Shown here piece by piece: positions 17,217 to 26,481 of a DNA stretch of 64,000 nt. Origin of the DNA: Pseudomonadota bacterium. Lineage in GTDB: Bacteria > Pseudomonadota > Gammaproteobacteria > Burkholderiales > Rhodocyclaceae. A model generated the notes under the pieces. It ran no database searches. It was not told the DNA's origin and saw only the letters and a list, made by a program, of their open reading frames with translations. The DNA lies in assembly GCA_018241665.1 (NCBI GenBank), contig JAFEDK010000007.1, positions 1-64,000 of the forward strand, in the 5' to 3' direction. The position numbers were made by a program, and so were the translations under genes. Position 1 is the first letter of the stretch. Each line of letters starts with the position of its first letter.

Positions 17217-19349
17217 TCAGACTGCCAGGCCGGCCTTGAAGCCCGAGGCGAGGGCGCCTTCGATGTAGCCGATGGCGGCACCGTCGCCGATGGCGGTGAC
17301 CGGGATACCGGTCTCTTCCAGCGCGCGGGCCAGCCGGTCGTCCGGGCGGGCGCCGACGGCAAGCACCACCGATTCGGCGGCCAGGCTGTGCTCGGCCCCG
17401 TCCGCGTCGGTGTAGCGCAGGGCCTTGCGATCGATGGCGTTCACCTTGGCGTTGGTCAGCAGCTCCGCGCCGTGCTGGCGCAGGCCGTCGAGCACGCGCC
17501 AGCGGCGCACAATAGACAGCTCGCGGCCCAGGTTCGGGCCTTCTTCCAGCACCGTCACGTGGCGGCCCCGATCTACCAGGAACTCGGCCAGCTCCAGCCC
17601 GACCAGCCCGCCGCCGATGATGGCGACGCGCTTGCCGAGGGGCATCCACAGGCGCGACAGGTTCTGGATGGCGTCGCTGCTGTCGGTGACGCCGGCCAGG
17701 CTGCCGGCCTTCATCAGTGCGCGCTGGGCGAAGGACAGCTTGCGCTTGGCGATCTCGTCGGCGCGGTCGTCGGTCATCAGGCGGCGCAGCTCGTCGCCGG
17801 ACCACACGTGGTCCTGCTCGGCGCCGGGGATGTCTGGCGCGTTGCGCTCGGCGCCTGCGGCGACGATCACCGCGTCCGCTTGCAGGCTGCGCAGCAGCTC
17901 GGGCGTGGCGGCGGTGTTGAGGCGGACCTCTATGGGCAGCCGGCGCACCTGCTCGACCAGGTAGTCGAGCAGCACGCCGTTTTCGGCGTAGGCCAGGCCG
18001 GCGAAGAACAAGGTGCCGCCGAGGCGCGCGCTGCGTTCCACGAGGGTGACCCGATGCCCGCGTAACGCTGCCACGCGGGCGGCCTCCATGCCGGCCGGGC
18101 CGCCGCCGACCACCACCACGTGACGCGGTGTGGCGGCCGGTTCGATGCGGGTCTCGAACTCATGGCCGGTGAGGGGATTGACCGCGCATTTGACGCGCTG
18201 GTTGATGAAGATCTGGCTGACGCAGGCGTAGCAGTAGATGCACGGGCGGATGTCCTGCGGCCGGCCGGCGACCAGCTTTTTGGGCAGCTCCGGGTCGGCC
18301 AGCAGCTTGCGCGCCATGGCGACGAAGTCGCACTGGCCGGCGCCGATGGCGGTGTCGGCCACCTCCGGCTCCAGGCGCCCGACGGCGATCACCGGGATGC
18401 GCAGCTCGGCCTTGATCTCGGCGGTCCAGTGCAGGAAACCGGCCTTCTGCTGGACCAGCGGCGCCTCGGTGAAGGCCACGCCGGTGCTGGTGTTGGCATA
18501 GGCCGACACGCTGACCGCGTCGGCGCCGGCGGCTTCCGCGAGGCGGGCCACCGCCTTGGCGTCGTCCAGCGTGATGCCGCCCGGCGTGCGCATCTCCTCT
18601 GCGTCGATGCGCAGCCACACCGGGAAGTCGGTGCCGACGCGGGCGCGCACCGCGGCGATCACCTCCAGCAGCAGGCGGGCGCGGTTCTCCAGCGGGCCGC
18701 CGTAGTCATCATCGCGGCGGTTGTAGTAGGGCGACAGGAAGCCGGCGAGGATGTAGCCGTGGCCCGCATGGAGTTCGACGCCGTCCATGCCGGCGCGCTT
18801 GGCGCGCTCTGCGGCGGCCGCGAACCATTCGACCATCTGCGCGATGTCGGCGCGGTCCATCACGCGGATCTTCACGCCGCCGGACTCGCGGCTCTTGCTG
18901 GAGCTGATGAAGGCGCCGAGTTCCTCGCGGGTGAGGGCGTTCATCATGTCGGTCTTGAAGGCCGGCGGGATGGACGGCACCCACAACTCGCGCCCTTCGG
19001 CCATGTCGCGCACCGAGGTCTTGCCGGCGTGCTGGAGCTGCATGGCGATCCTGGCGCCGTGGTGGTGGACCCGCTCGGCAAGGGCTGCCAGGCCGGGGAT
19101 GAACTTGTCGTCGGAGACGCCGACCTGGAAGGGCTCGGCGGTACCGGCCGGGTAGGCGATGGCGCACACGCCCATGATCAGCAGGCCGGAGCCGCCGGCC
19201 GCGCGGGCTTCGTAGTAGGCCTGGATGCGCTCGCCGCAGAAGCCGCCGGGCTCGGCGAAGTTGGAGCCCATCGGCGCCATCACGATGCGGTTGCGCAGCG
19301 TCAGCCCGCCGATGCGGCCGGGTTGCAGCAGGTTGTCGAAATCAGCCAT
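17217..19349 (-). CDS. FadH/BaiH-like NADH:flavin oxidoreductase with Fe-S cluster
   Basis: A 710-residue flavoprotein of the 2,4-dienoyl-CoA reductase type. An OYE-like TIM barrel (1-360) has HAGK near 108 and HAGHGY at 194-199. It is followed by a 4Fe-4S site (C370, C373, C376, C388), an FAD-binding GGGPAG at 415-420 and a second dinucleotide-binding IGGGLVGLE. Family members reduce dienoyl-CoA or enone groups; the bile-acid enzymes BaiCD/BaiH also belong here. It lies 7 bases behind the hydrolase gene and under operator 3. A role in removing a ring or side-chain double bond is likely but unproven. Confidence 0.9.
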   Translation of the reverse strand: MADFDNLLQPGRIGGLTLRNRIVMAPMGSNFAEPGGFCGERIQAYYEARAAGGSGLLIMGVCAIAYPAGTAEPFQVGVSDDKFIPGLAALAERVHHHGARIAMQLQHAGKTSVRDMAEGRELWVPSIPPAFKTDMMNALTREELGAFISSSKSRESGGVKIRVMDRADIAQMVEWFAAAAERAKRAGMDGVELHAGHGYILAGFLSPYYNRRDDDYGGPLENRARLLLEVIAAVRARVGTDFPVWLRIDAEEMRTPGGITLDDAKAVARLAEAAGADAVSVSAYANTSTGVAFTEAPLVQQKAGFLHWTAEIKAELRIPVIAVGRLEPEVADTAIGAGQCDFVAMARKLLADPELPKKLVAGRPQDIRPCIYCYACVSQIFINQRVKCAVNPLTGHEFETRIEPAATPRHVVVVGGGPAGMEAARVAALRGHRVTLVERSARLGGTLFFAGLAYAENGVLLDYLVEQVRRLPIEVRLNTAATPELLRSLQADAVIVAAGAERNAPDIPGAEQDHVWSGDELRRLMTDDRADEIAKRKLSFAQRALMKAGSLAGVTDSSDAIQNLSRLWMPLGKRVAIIGGGLVGLELAEFLVDRGRHVTVLEEGPNLGRELSIVRRWRVLDGLRQHGAELLTNAKVNAIDRKALRYTDADGAEHSLAAESVVLAVGARPDDRLARALEETGIPVTAIGDGAAIGYIEGALASGFKAGLAV

Positions 19350-19355
19350 GGCGGA

Positions 19356-20186
19356 TCAGCCCTTGTTCAGGAAGTCGAGGCAGCTGCGGTTGAACAGCTC
19401 GGTGTGCTCCACCTGCACCCAGTGGCCGCAGCGGTTCAGCATGATGATGCGGGCGTTCGGCGCGTGGGCGAGGATCTTCAGCGCGCCGGAGGCCGGGTTG
19501 AAGTTGTCGTCGGTGCCCCAGAAGCCGAACACCGGGCAGCGCAGCTCGTGCAGGCGCTCGGTCATGTTGGGCACCATCATCGTCGAGAACAGGTTGGCCG
19601 GCTGGGTCACCGCCACGGCGGCCCGTTCGGCGAGCATGGCTTCGTCCAGCTGGCTGGCGTCGTGGAGCTGCAGGCTCATCACGTGGCGCATCTCTTCGAC
19701 GCCCATCGGGCCCGCATTGTAGGTCTCCACCATGCGGACGATGCCCGGCATGCGGAAGTAGGTCTCGCGCTCCTCGACACCGCCGGGCGCCATCAGGATC
19801 AGCTTTTCCACGCGCTCCGGGTGGGCCAGCGCCGCGCCGAGGGCGATGGCACCGCCGAGGGAGTTGCCGAGCAGCGTGCAGCGGTCGACGCCGAGGGCGT
19901 CGAGGAAGCCGCGCAGGCAGGACACGAAGAAGTCCAGGTCGTAGCGGACGTCCGACGGCTTGTCGGAGCGGCCGAAGCCCGGCAGGTCCAGCACCAGGTT
20001 GCGGAATCCCGCTTCCGCGAATGCCGGGTAGTTTCCCTTGAAATTGCTGTAGCCGCTGGCGCCGGGACCGCTGCCGTGCAGCCACACGACCACCGGGCCG
20101 TGGCCGATGTCCAGGTAGTGCAGGCGCAGGCCGCCGGGTAGCTCGGCGAAGCGGTCGAGGGGAAGCGGAAGGTCGTGGGATGTCAT
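19356..20186 (-). CDS. tesD: alpha/beta hydrolase, TesD/HsaD-like meta-cleavage product hydrolase
   Basis: A 276-residue alpha/beta hydrolase of the BphD/HsaD/TesD group. The oxyanion stretch is HGSGPGASGYSNF near residue 37, the nucleophile S109 is in GNSLGG, the acid is Asp226 or 227 in GTDDN and the base is H255 in CGHW. Family members hydrolyse the C-C bond of the ring-fission product made by an extradiol dioxygenase. A matching dioxygenase is encoded at 36468. AGGAGA precedes the ATG, and the gene is first behind operator 3. Another vinylogous-diketone substrate cannot be excluded, so the symbol is tentative. Confidence 0.75.
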   Translation of the reverse strand: MTSHDLPLPLDRFAELPGGLRLHYLDIGHGPVVVWLHGSGPGASGYSNFKGNYPAFAEAGFRNLVLDLPGFGRSDKPSDVRYDLDFFVSCLRGFLDALGVDRCTLLGNSLGGAIALGAALAHPERVEKLILMAPGGVEERETYFRMPGIVRMVETYNAGPMGVEEMRHVMSLQLHDASQLDEAMLAERAAVAVTQPANLFSTMMVPNMTERLHELRCPVFGFWGTDDNFNPASGALKILAHAPNARIIMLNRCGHWVQVEHTELFNRSCLDFLNKG

Positions 20187-20252
20187 CGGTGTGGGTCTCC
20201 TGTTGGCGCCGCCGATGGGCCGGACTGCGGCCCTGGGCGGAGGTCTGCGCGG

Positions 20253-20296
20253 ATGCTGCGCCCGCCATGCGGGGCGGGCATCGTCCGTTCAGACCA
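20253..20296 (-). promoter_or_regulatory. operator 3 and promoter of hydrolase-FadH operon
   Basis: On the minus strand TGGTCTGAACGGACGATG (20279-20296) matches the shared operator, with GTCT-N4-GGAC as the palindrome. Twenty bases downstream is a -10-like CAGCAT (20253-20258). It faces away from operator 4 in the same intergenic region. Confidence 0.65.
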
Positions 20297-20327
20297 GCCG
20301 TGCCATGAGGGATGAAGCCGGCGTGAT

Positions 20328-20371
20328 TAGTCTTTCCGGACGATGTTCGCGGCATGGGGCGCGGGAATGAT
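20328..20371 (+). promoter_or_regulatory. operator 4 and promoter of acyl-CoA synthetase gene
   Basis: TAGTCTTTCCGGACGATG (20328-20345) is followed after 20 bases by a -10-like AATGAT (20366-20371). The left half-site is GTCT rather than GTCC. The divergent intergenic region 20187-20453 thus carries two separate operators, one per direction. Confidence 0.68.
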
Positions 20372-20453
20372 GGGCACCGACGGAGCGGTCGCAGATACCG
20401 CTCCCGCATCAAGACCAACCACACCAAGCTCGACTTGACCGGGGAGACCGTGC

Positions 20454-22301
20454 ATGAACGCTTCCGATGCACACCACAACAGCGCTGACCCACGGGGAAC
20501 CCTCGTTTCCCGGGATGTCACGCAGGCCAAGCTCGATCGTCGCGCCGCCGCCGGCGCCCTGATCAAGCCCCGCGACCTGTACACCATCGCCGACCGCCTG
20601 GAGGAACAGGCAGACCGCCACGGCGAGCGGCCCTTTATCATCTACGGCGGCCAGCGCTTCAGCTACGCGGAGGTGGACGCCCGCAGCAACCAGGTGGCCC
20701 ATGCGGCGTACGCCCATGGCCTGCGTACCGGCGACGTGTGCGCGCTGGCACTGGAGAACCGGCCGGAGTTCTTCTTCAACTGGTTCGGCCTGGTCAAGCT
20801 CGGCGTGGTGGTGGCCTTCATCAACACCCAGGTGAGCGGGCGGCCGCTGGTGCATGCGCTGGAAAGCACGGCTGCGCGGGCGGTGCTGGTCGGCGACGAG
20901 TGCCTGGCCAACTTCGTGGCCACCGAGGGGCTGCCGGACCTGCTGCTGTGGCGCGTGCCGGATGCCGAGAAGCCGTTTGTGGGCGAAGGTGGCGCGATCG
21001 CCGACGCGGGCTTTGCGGAATCCGTGGCGGCCGCGCCGCGCGCGCGCTTCGAACGTAGCCAGCGGGCGGCGACCACTGCCGAGACGCCGACGCTGCTGAT
21101 CTTCACGTCCGGCACCACTGGCCTGCCGAAGGCGGCGCGCTACAGCCACATGCGCTGGATGTCCTCTGGCGATGTAATGGTGGTGACCATCGCCGCGACG
21201 CCGGACGACGTCTTCTACTGCTGCCTGCCGCTCTATCACGGGGCGGCGGCCACGTCGGTGACATCCACGGCGCTGAAGGCCGGCGCGGCCATCGTGGTGC
21301 GCCGCAAGTTCAGCGTGCGGGAGTTCTGGCTCGATGTGCAGCGCAACGGGATCACCGTCTGCCAGTACATCGGCGAGATCTGTCGCTACCTCATCAACCA
21401 GCCGCCGAGTGCTGCCGAGCGTGACAACAGCGTGCGCTGCATGATGGGTGCCGGGCTGACGCCGGAGATCTGGCAGCGCTGGGTCGAGCGCTTCGGCCCG
21501 GTGCAGATCTTCGAGGGCTGGGGTTCCACCGAGGCCAACACCGCGCTGATCAACCTGGACGACCGCCTGGGTTCCTGCGGCCGCGTGCCCTACTGGGAGA
21601 AGACCAACTTCCGGCTGGTGCGCTACGACGTGGAAAGCGACGCCCACCCCCGCGACGACCGGGGCTTCTACATCCTGTGCCAACCGGGTGAGGTGGGCGA
21701 GGGCATCGGCTTCATCGTGGATCACCCGGACATCGGCGGCGGGCGCTTCGAGGGCTATACGGCGGCGGAGGCCACCGAGAAGAAGATCCTCCGCGACGTG
21801 TTTACCAAGGGCGATGCCTACTGGAGCTCCGGCGACCTGCTGCGCTACGACGAGGACGGCTATTTCTACTTCGTGGACCGTATCGGCGACACCTTCCGCT
21901 GGAAGAGCGAGAACGTGTCCACCCAGGAAGTGGCCGACGCGCTGTCCGACTACCCCGGCGCCGAGCTGATCAACATCTACGGCGTGCAGGTGCCCGAGCA
22001 TGAAGGGCGGGCCGGGATGGCGGCGATACTGATGCAGGACGGCCAGGCCTTCGATGCGGAGGCGTTTTATGCGCTGACCGAAGAGCGCCTGCCGCGCTAC
22101 GCCGCGCCGCAATTTGTACGCGTGGCGCAGACCGCCGACCTGACCGCGTCCTTCAAGCTGCGCAAAGTGGACCTGCAGCGCCAGGGCTATGACCCGACCG
22201 CCTTCAACGACCCGCTCTACGTGCGCGACGAAGGCGGGCGCACCTATCGACCCTATTCGCCCGAAGCCCTGGCGAGCGCTGGTTTTCCTCCCTTCCGCTG
22301 A
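20454..22301 (+). CDS. acyl-CoA synthetase, FATP/FadD6-like
   Basis: A 615-residue AMP-forming ligase. The P-loop LLIFTSGTTGLPKAA lies at 214-228, the adenine-binding EGWGSTEAN near 360 and the YWSSGDLLRYDEDGYFYFVDR hinge region near 460 (shown only in outline). The overall pattern matches very-long-chain/FATP-type synthetases, which include steroid side-chain ligases. It would activate a steroid carboxylic acid with CoA and ATP. GGGGAGA precedes the ATG. It is a single-gene transcript between operator 4 and a strong terminator. Confidence 0.86.
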   Translation: MNASDAHHNSADPRGTLVSRDVTQAKLDRRAAAGALIKPRDLYTIADRLEEQADRHGERPFIIYGGQRFSYAEVDARSNQVAHAAYAHGLRTGDVCALALENRPEFFFNWFGLVKLGVVVAFINTQVSGRPLVHALESTAARAVLVGDECLANFVATEGLPDLLLWRVPDAEKPFVGEGGAIADAGFAESVAAAPRARFERSQRAATTAETPTLLIFTSGTTGLPKAARYSHMRWMSSGDVMVVTIAATPDDVFYCCLPLYHGAAATSVTSTALKAGAAIVVRRKFSVREFWLDVQRNGITVCQYIGEICRYLINQPPSAAERDNSVRCMMGAGLTPEIWQRWVERFGPVQIFEGWGSTEANTALINLDDRLGSCGRVPYWEKTNFRLVRYDVESDAHPRDDRGFYILCQPGEVGEGIGFIVDHPDIGGGRFEGYTAAEATEKKILRDVFTKGDAYWSSGDLLRYDEDGYFYFVDRIGDTFRWKSENVSTQEVADALSDYPGAELINIYGVQVPEHEGRAGMAAILMQDGQAFDAEAFYALTEERLPRYAAPQFVRVAQTADLTASFKLRKVDLQRQGYDPTAFNDPLYVRDEGGRTYRPYSPEALASAGFPPFR

Positions 22302-22322
22302 TCCGATTTCGGCGGTGCTCTA

Positions 22323-22357
22323 CGGAACGCCTCTTCGGGGGCGTTCCGCTTTTTTTC
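22323..22357 (+). terminator. intrinsic terminator after acyl-CoA synthetase gene
   Basis: CGGAACGCC (22323-22331) pairs with GGCGTTCCG (22340-22348), followed by CTTTTTTT. This is a classical rho-independent terminator, 22 bases past the stop codon and just before operator 5. Confidence 0.9.
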
Positions 22358-22360
22358 ATC

Positions 22361-22409
22361 TAGTCCATTTGGACGATGTGAGCAGTGAAAGCGCGGCGCA
22401 AGGTATGCT
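22361..22409 (+). promoter_or_regulatory. operator 5, upstream of the 64-aa gene
   Basis: TAGTCCATTTGGACGATG (22361-22378) has a perfect GTCC-N4-GGAC core. At the usual 20-base distance the sequence is a poor CAAGGT; a better -10-like TATGCT lies at 22404-22409, 25 bases away. The promoter geometry is therefore less certain than at the other sites. Confidence 0.6.
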
Positions 22410-22533
22410 CCATCGAGCCCGGAGGAGACCAGCAGGCGAGTGATGCGCATAGACGCGTTGCCGTACCGGCTGTCCGGCTTGAGAAGGTAGTTCCACATCA
22501 AGACAGGCCCCGCGAGGGCCGGAGGAGAAGACC

Positions 22534-22728
22534 ATGATCACCAAATTCTGCGTACTGAGCCTGATCTGCGGCGCACTGGGCGCGCTCGGCAGCCTGTTCG
22601 GCGAGCGCGACGGTGCCGTCGGGGTGCAGGCCGGCGCCTGTACCGGCCCGTCCAGCCACTGTCCGCAGCAGATCGCGATGGCCAGCGTGTCGGCCGGACA
22701 GTTTTTCTCGATGCTGGCGCATCGCTGA
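22534..22728 (+). CDS. small protein with N-terminal hydrophobic segment (64 aa)
   Basis: A 64-residue protein I do not recognise. Residues 5-22 are hydrophobic (VLSLICGALGALGSLFG), like a signal or membrane anchor. A short polar tail follows, with two cysteines (C36, C43) in ACTGPSSHCPQQ. GGAGGAGA stands at good distance before the ATG. It is the only gene between a perfect operator 5 and the converging thioesterase gene, with an inferred leader of about 120-150 bases. It may be a secreted or membrane peptide, or the transcript may act as RNA. Confidence 0.6.
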   Translation: MITKFCVLSLICGALGALGSLFGERDGAVGVQAGACTGPSSHCPQQIAMASVSAGQFFSMLAHR

Positions 22729-22773
22729 AACTGCGATATTTCTGGGGCCCGGTGCAGGCCCCGGTGCAGGGCG

Positions 22774-23217
22774 TTATTTTTCTGCCTTGCCGTGCATGAC
22801 CATGATGGTCTGCTGCATCAAGGCGCATAGGGTTTCCTTGCCATCCTTCAGCGCGAAGACTTCGGCCTTGGTGACGATCAGGGTTCGACCCGGACGAACG
22901 ACCTGACCCCTGGCAACCAGCTTTTCGCCATCCGCCGGCGCGAGCAGGTTCATCTTGTACTCCACCGTCAGCACCGAGGCGCTGGGCGGCACCATGCTCA
23001 TCGCCGCGTAGCCGGCGGCGGAGTCGGCGATCATGCCGACCACGCCGCCGTGCACGAAGCCGTGCTGCTGCTCGATGCCGCTCCAGTGCGGCACGTGGAT
23101 CTCCGTCAGACCATGCTCGACGACGGGCAGGCTCGCTTTCACCAGATGCATGGCGTTCTGCTTGTCGAAACTGGCGCGCACGCGTTCGGCGAAGTGCGGG
23201 TCGGAAATAGGGGTCAC
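22774..23217 (-). CDS. PaaI-type hotdog thioesterase
   Basis: A 147-residue single hotdog domain. The PaaI/YdiI-type motif is HGFVHGGVVGMIADSAAGYAA (about 52-72; the core is HGG...D). Members hydrolyse acyl-CoA thioesters. The start codon is GTG with AGGAGA upstream. It is divergent from the LysR gene and may be its target. It could recycle CoA trapped in dead-end esters; this is inference. Confidence 0.85.
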   Translation of the reverse strand: MTPISDPHFAERVRASFDKQNAMHLVKASLPVVEHGLTEIHVPHWSGIEQQHGFVHGGVVGMIADSAAGYAAMSMVPPSASVLTVEYKMNLLAPADGEKLVARGQVVRPGRTLIVTKAEVFALKDGKETLCALMQQTIMVMHGKAEK

Positions 23218-23384
23218 TGAACTGTCTCCTGTGTTTATCGGCTGGGCGATCGGGCAGGTTTATCCTGTCGTCGCATGCTCCGCGCTCATGTTGGTCTGGT
23301 GGCTGATTGGCGGGTTCGCCCATTAGAATGCAGCAATACGGTGCGTTCAAATGAGTTTTTCGGCGCCCAGCATGAGGAAATGGA

Positions 23385-24305
23385 ATGTCAGTCAGCCTGT
23401 CGAGGATTCCGTCGGTCGATCTGCTTCGGGGCTTCGTCGCCGTGGGGCGGCGGATGAGCATTACCTTGGCGGCGGGCGACCTGTTTCTCACCCAGTCGGC
23501 AGTCAGCCGCCAGATCCATACGCTGGAGGCGGCCCTTGGCGTCAAGCTGTTCGAACGGGGCCACCGCTCCATCCGCTTCACGGCAGAAGGCGAGCAGCTT
23601 TTCCTGGCCGCGGATGCCGCCATGCAGACCCTGCAGGACGCCCTCGGTGCGCTGGAAGACGGCCTGCGCCGCCGTCCGGTGACGATCACCGCCAGCATCG
23701 GATTCGTCAGCCTGTGGCTGCTGCCGCGGCTGCGGGAGTTCCAGAGCCTGCACCCGGACGTGGAGGTGCGCCTGTCGGCGAACAACGAGGTGGTGGATCT
23801 GCGCCAGGACGGGCTGGACATCGCGATCCGCTATTGCGCTGAATCCGCAATGCCGGCGGGGGCGAGCCGCCTGTTCGGCGAGACGCTTTTCCCGGTGGCC
23901 CACCCTAGCCTCGGGCTGACCCGCCTCGACAGCCCCGCGCTGATCGAAGGCGTCACGCTGCTGGAATTCGAGGGCGAGCCGTCGCCCTGGTGGCAGTGGA
24001 GCCGTTGGCTGGAATCCCAGGGCTGGGCCGGGGTGAAGCCGAAGGGCGTGCTGCGCTTCAATCTATACGACCAGGTCATCCATGCAGCCGTCGCCGGCCA
24101 GGGCATCGCGCTGGGCCGGGGGCAGCTGATTGCACCGATGCTGGCCGACGGCCGCCTGGTCGCGCTCTCGATGCCGCTGCCAGGGCCGCAGTCCGACAAG
24201 GCCCACTACCTGATCCAGCGGGACGCCGAGCCGAGCAAGCAGGTGCGGGCGCTGATCGACTGGATCCGTGCCGAGGCGAGGCTTACCGACGTGGCTCCAG
24301 CCTGA
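23385..24305 (+). CDS. LysR family transcriptional regulator
   Basis: A 306-residue LysR-type regulator. The winged HTH at about 10-68 has LTQSAVSRQIHTLEAALGVKLF-like features (outline only). The effector domain from about 95 resembles the GcvA/AmpR subgroup. It is transcribed divergently from the thioesterase gene over a 167-base region, the usual arrangement for control of a neighbour. Its 3' end overlaps the converging hydrolase gene by 23 bases. Confidence 0.88.
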   Translation: MSVSLSRIPSVDLLRGFVAVGRRMSITLAAGDLFLTQSAVSRQIHTLEAALGVKLFERGHRSIRFTAEGEQLFLAADAAMQTLQDALGALEDGLRRRPVTITASIGFVSLWLLPRLREFQSLHPDVEVRLSANNEVVDLRQDGLDIAIRYCAESAMPAGASRLFGETLFPVAHPSLGLTRLDSPALIEGVTLLEFEGEPSPWWQWSRWLESQGWAGVKPKGVLRFNLYDQVIHAAVAGQGIALGRGQLIAPMLADGRLVALSMPLPGPQSDKAHYLIQRDAEPSKQVRALIDWIRAEARLTDVAPA

Positions 24306-25251
24306 TCTGCCGGTAGGGCAGGTCGTCCGTCAGCGCGCCATCGCGCAGCCAGTCCAGTGGGATGCGCCACAGGGAGTCGGCGAAACGGGCGTTGAAGAAG
24401 GCGAAGTGCCCGATCGCATCGAGCCCGAGGGCCTCCGGCTCGATGCGCAGGTGGGTGGACGGGCTGCGTTCGTAATAGCGGAGCAGCCGGTGGATGGCCG
24501 GCACGGTGCCGAACTCGTCGTCGCTGGTCGATAGGGCCAGCGTGGGCGCGGTGACGCGGGCGAAGGATTCGACCAGTTGTGTGCGCGCTTCGGCCGACAG
24601 CGCCTGTGGGCCAGAGCGGTAGATGTCCTCGAAGCGCGGGTGGGGTGCGATCCAGTCGCGCACGACGCCCCGCGGCGTATCCTCCAGCCAGCCGAGCCGC
24701 TTGCCCGGAAAGTAGCCGAACAGGGCGGTCAGGGCCGGCATCAGCACATGCCAGCGCAGGTACATCGCCAGCCGCTTGTGCTCGGCGTAGTCCCGCCAGT
24801 AGGCAAACTGCGAGCCCATCGTGAAGACGCGCTCGATCAGGTGGTTCGACGATGCCATGCCGACCAGGAAGCCGCCGACGCTGTGGGCCACGACATGGAT
24901 GGGATGTCCCGCGAAGCGCTGGCTGGCGAAGCGGAGCACGCCCTCGAAGTCCTTGCTGCCCCAGTCCAGCCAGCTGGCCTCGAAGCCGCGCATCCTGTCC
25001 GGCCGCGAGCCGCCGATGCCCCGGTAGTCGTAGGTGATGACGTTGAATCCCCAGCCATGCAGAAAATCGGCAAAGCGGCTGTAGTAGCGGCTATGGACGG
25101 AGGTGGCCGGGTTGATGATGACGACCGGCGCCCGACCGTGGCCCGCTGCCGGTTCGTGGGCCCAGATATGGGCGTGGAGGCGGAAGCCATCCACTGCGGG
25201 AACGTCCATCCGTAGAGGTTTGGCAGGCATCGCTTGCATGACGGCAGCCAT
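24283..25251 (-). CDS. alpha/beta hydrolase, serine aminopeptidase S33-like
   Basis: A 322-residue alpha/beta hydrolase. The nucleophile elbow is HSVGGF (near 128), YDYRGIGGSRP marks the strand before it, and TSDDEFGT and GHFAFF supply the probable Asp and His. It resembles predicted lipases/esterases of the S33 group, not the TesD group. No clear ribosome site is seen; an internal ATG at 25230 is an alternative start. The substrate is unknown. Confidence 0.8.
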   Translation of the reverse strand: MAAVMQAMPAKPLRMDVPAVDGFRLHAHIWAHEPAAGHGRAPVVIINPATSVHSRYYSRFADFLHGWGFNVITYDYRGIGGSRPDRMRGFEASWLDWGSKDFEGVLRFASQRFAGHPIHVVAHSVGGFLVGMASSNHLIERVFTMGSQFAYWRDYAEHKRLAMYLRWHVLMPALTALFGYFPGKRLGWLEDTPRGVVRDWIAPHPRFEDIYRSGPQALSAEARTQLVESFARVTAPTLALSTSDDEFGTVPAIHRLLRYYERSPSTHLRIEPEALGLDAIGHFAFFNARFADSLWRIPLDWLRDGALTDDLPYRQIRLEPRR

Positions 25252-25374
25252 GGTTGTGGATCGGGATGGCCTTGAGCCTACGGCTGAGTGCCAAGGGTCT
25301 CAACCGAGTTTTTGGTCGCGACGCATTCCTGTGCGGAATGCAGGAGCTGGCACGTGGTGGAAAAATCCGCTACG

Positions 25375-26367
25375 TCACGGTGCCCCGTTGATCTGGAAGC
25401 GGTTGCGGTAGGCGCCGGGGCTCATGCCGATGCGTTGGCGGAAAAGGCGCGAGAAGGAGCTGGTGTCGGTGTAGCCGACTTCGCCGGCGATCAGGTCCAC
25501 GCTCAGGGCGCCGGTTTCGAGCAGGCGGCGGGCGGCCTCGAGGCGCAGATCCTGCAGGTAGGTTAGCGGCGTCTGCTGCAGCGCGGCCTTGAAGCGCCGG
25601 ATCAGCGTGCGGTCGCTGACCGCCAGCGCGGCAGCCAGCTCCGAGATGCGGAGCTCTTGCGTCATGTGGCGCTGCAGCCACTGCTGGGCGCGCTCCACCA
25701 GCGCATCGGCGTGGTCGCGCTCGGCCAGCAGCGGCAGGTAGGGCACCTGGCTGGTCTGGCTGACGTCGATCAGCATGCTGCGGGCCACCTGGGAGGCGAT
25801 GGCCTGTCCGACGAAGCGCTCGATGACGCGGATCACCTGCAGCAGGTAGGAGGCGGACGCGCCGGCGCAGACCAGCCGCTCCGCCTCGGTGATCACCGAG
25901 CGCAGTTGCAGGTCCACCCGCGGGTAGCGGGCACGGAATTGCTGCTCCAGCCACCAGGTGGTGGTTGCGGCCTTACCGTCGAGCAGGCCGGTTTGCGCCA
26001 GGATGAAGGTGCCGGTGCAGTTGGCCGCGACCCAAGCGCCGGCCTGCCACTGGGCTGCCACCCAGGCGCAGGTGTCGGCCTGGGCGGCGAGGAACTGCTC
26101 GAAGGCTTGCCGCCCGCCGTAGTGCAGGCTGGGAACGAAGACGAGGTCGTAGCGCTCGCCGGGCTCCAGCCGGCGCGTCGCCAATGGCAGCCCGTTGCTG
26201 GCCACGGCGGGCTGCCCCGAGATCGACACGAACTGCCACTCGAACTGTTCCGCCGCCGCGCCTTGCCGGCGCCGCAGGTGGGCGTTGGCGACCTGCAGGA
26301 TGTCGGCAAAGCCGCCGACGCTGGAGGCGTGGCATTCGTCGAAGGCGAGGATCGCGGCGCGGATCAT
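25375..26367 (-). CDS. GlxA-type transcriptional regulator (DJ-1/PfpI + AraC HTH)
   Basis: A 330-residue regulator. The N-terminal 190 residues form a DJ-1/PfpI-like domain with NCTGTFILAQTGLLDG. The C-terminal 100 residues form an AraC double HTH with LRISELAAALAVSDRTLIRRFK (outline) and VGYTDTSSFSRLFRQ. It is divergent from the quinone oxidoreductase gene across a 114-base region and may control it. Confidence 0.88.
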   Translation of the reverse strand: MIRAAILAFDECHASSVGGFADILQVANAHLRRRQGAAAEQFEWQFVSISGQPAVASNGLPLATRRLEPGERYDLVFVPSLHYGGRQAFEQFLAAQADTCAWVAAQWQAGAWVAANCTGTFILAQTGLLDGKAATTTWWLEQQFRARYPRVDLQLRSVITEAERLVCAGASASYLLQVIRVIERFVGQAIASQVARSMLIDVSQTSQVPYLPLLAERDHADALVERAQQWLQRHMTQELRISELAAALAVSDRTLIRRFKAALQQTPLTYLQDLRLEAARRLLETGALSVDLIAGEVGYTDTSSFSRLFRQRIGMSPGAYRNRFQINGAP

Positions 26368-26481
26368 GGGGTGGCGGATATCGCACAGAAATAGTCAGTT
26401 TCGCCACTCTACACGCTGGGCTCCGGTTTCTAAACTGCGTCCGTACTCATCAATACCTATCCATAGAAACGGAGCCCGTTC

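Noticed and set aside
22744-22762. GGGGCC...GGCCCC hairpin between the 64-aa gene and the thioesterase gene
   Set aside because: The stem is only 6 bp and no T-run follows directly on either strand; too weak to call a terminator.
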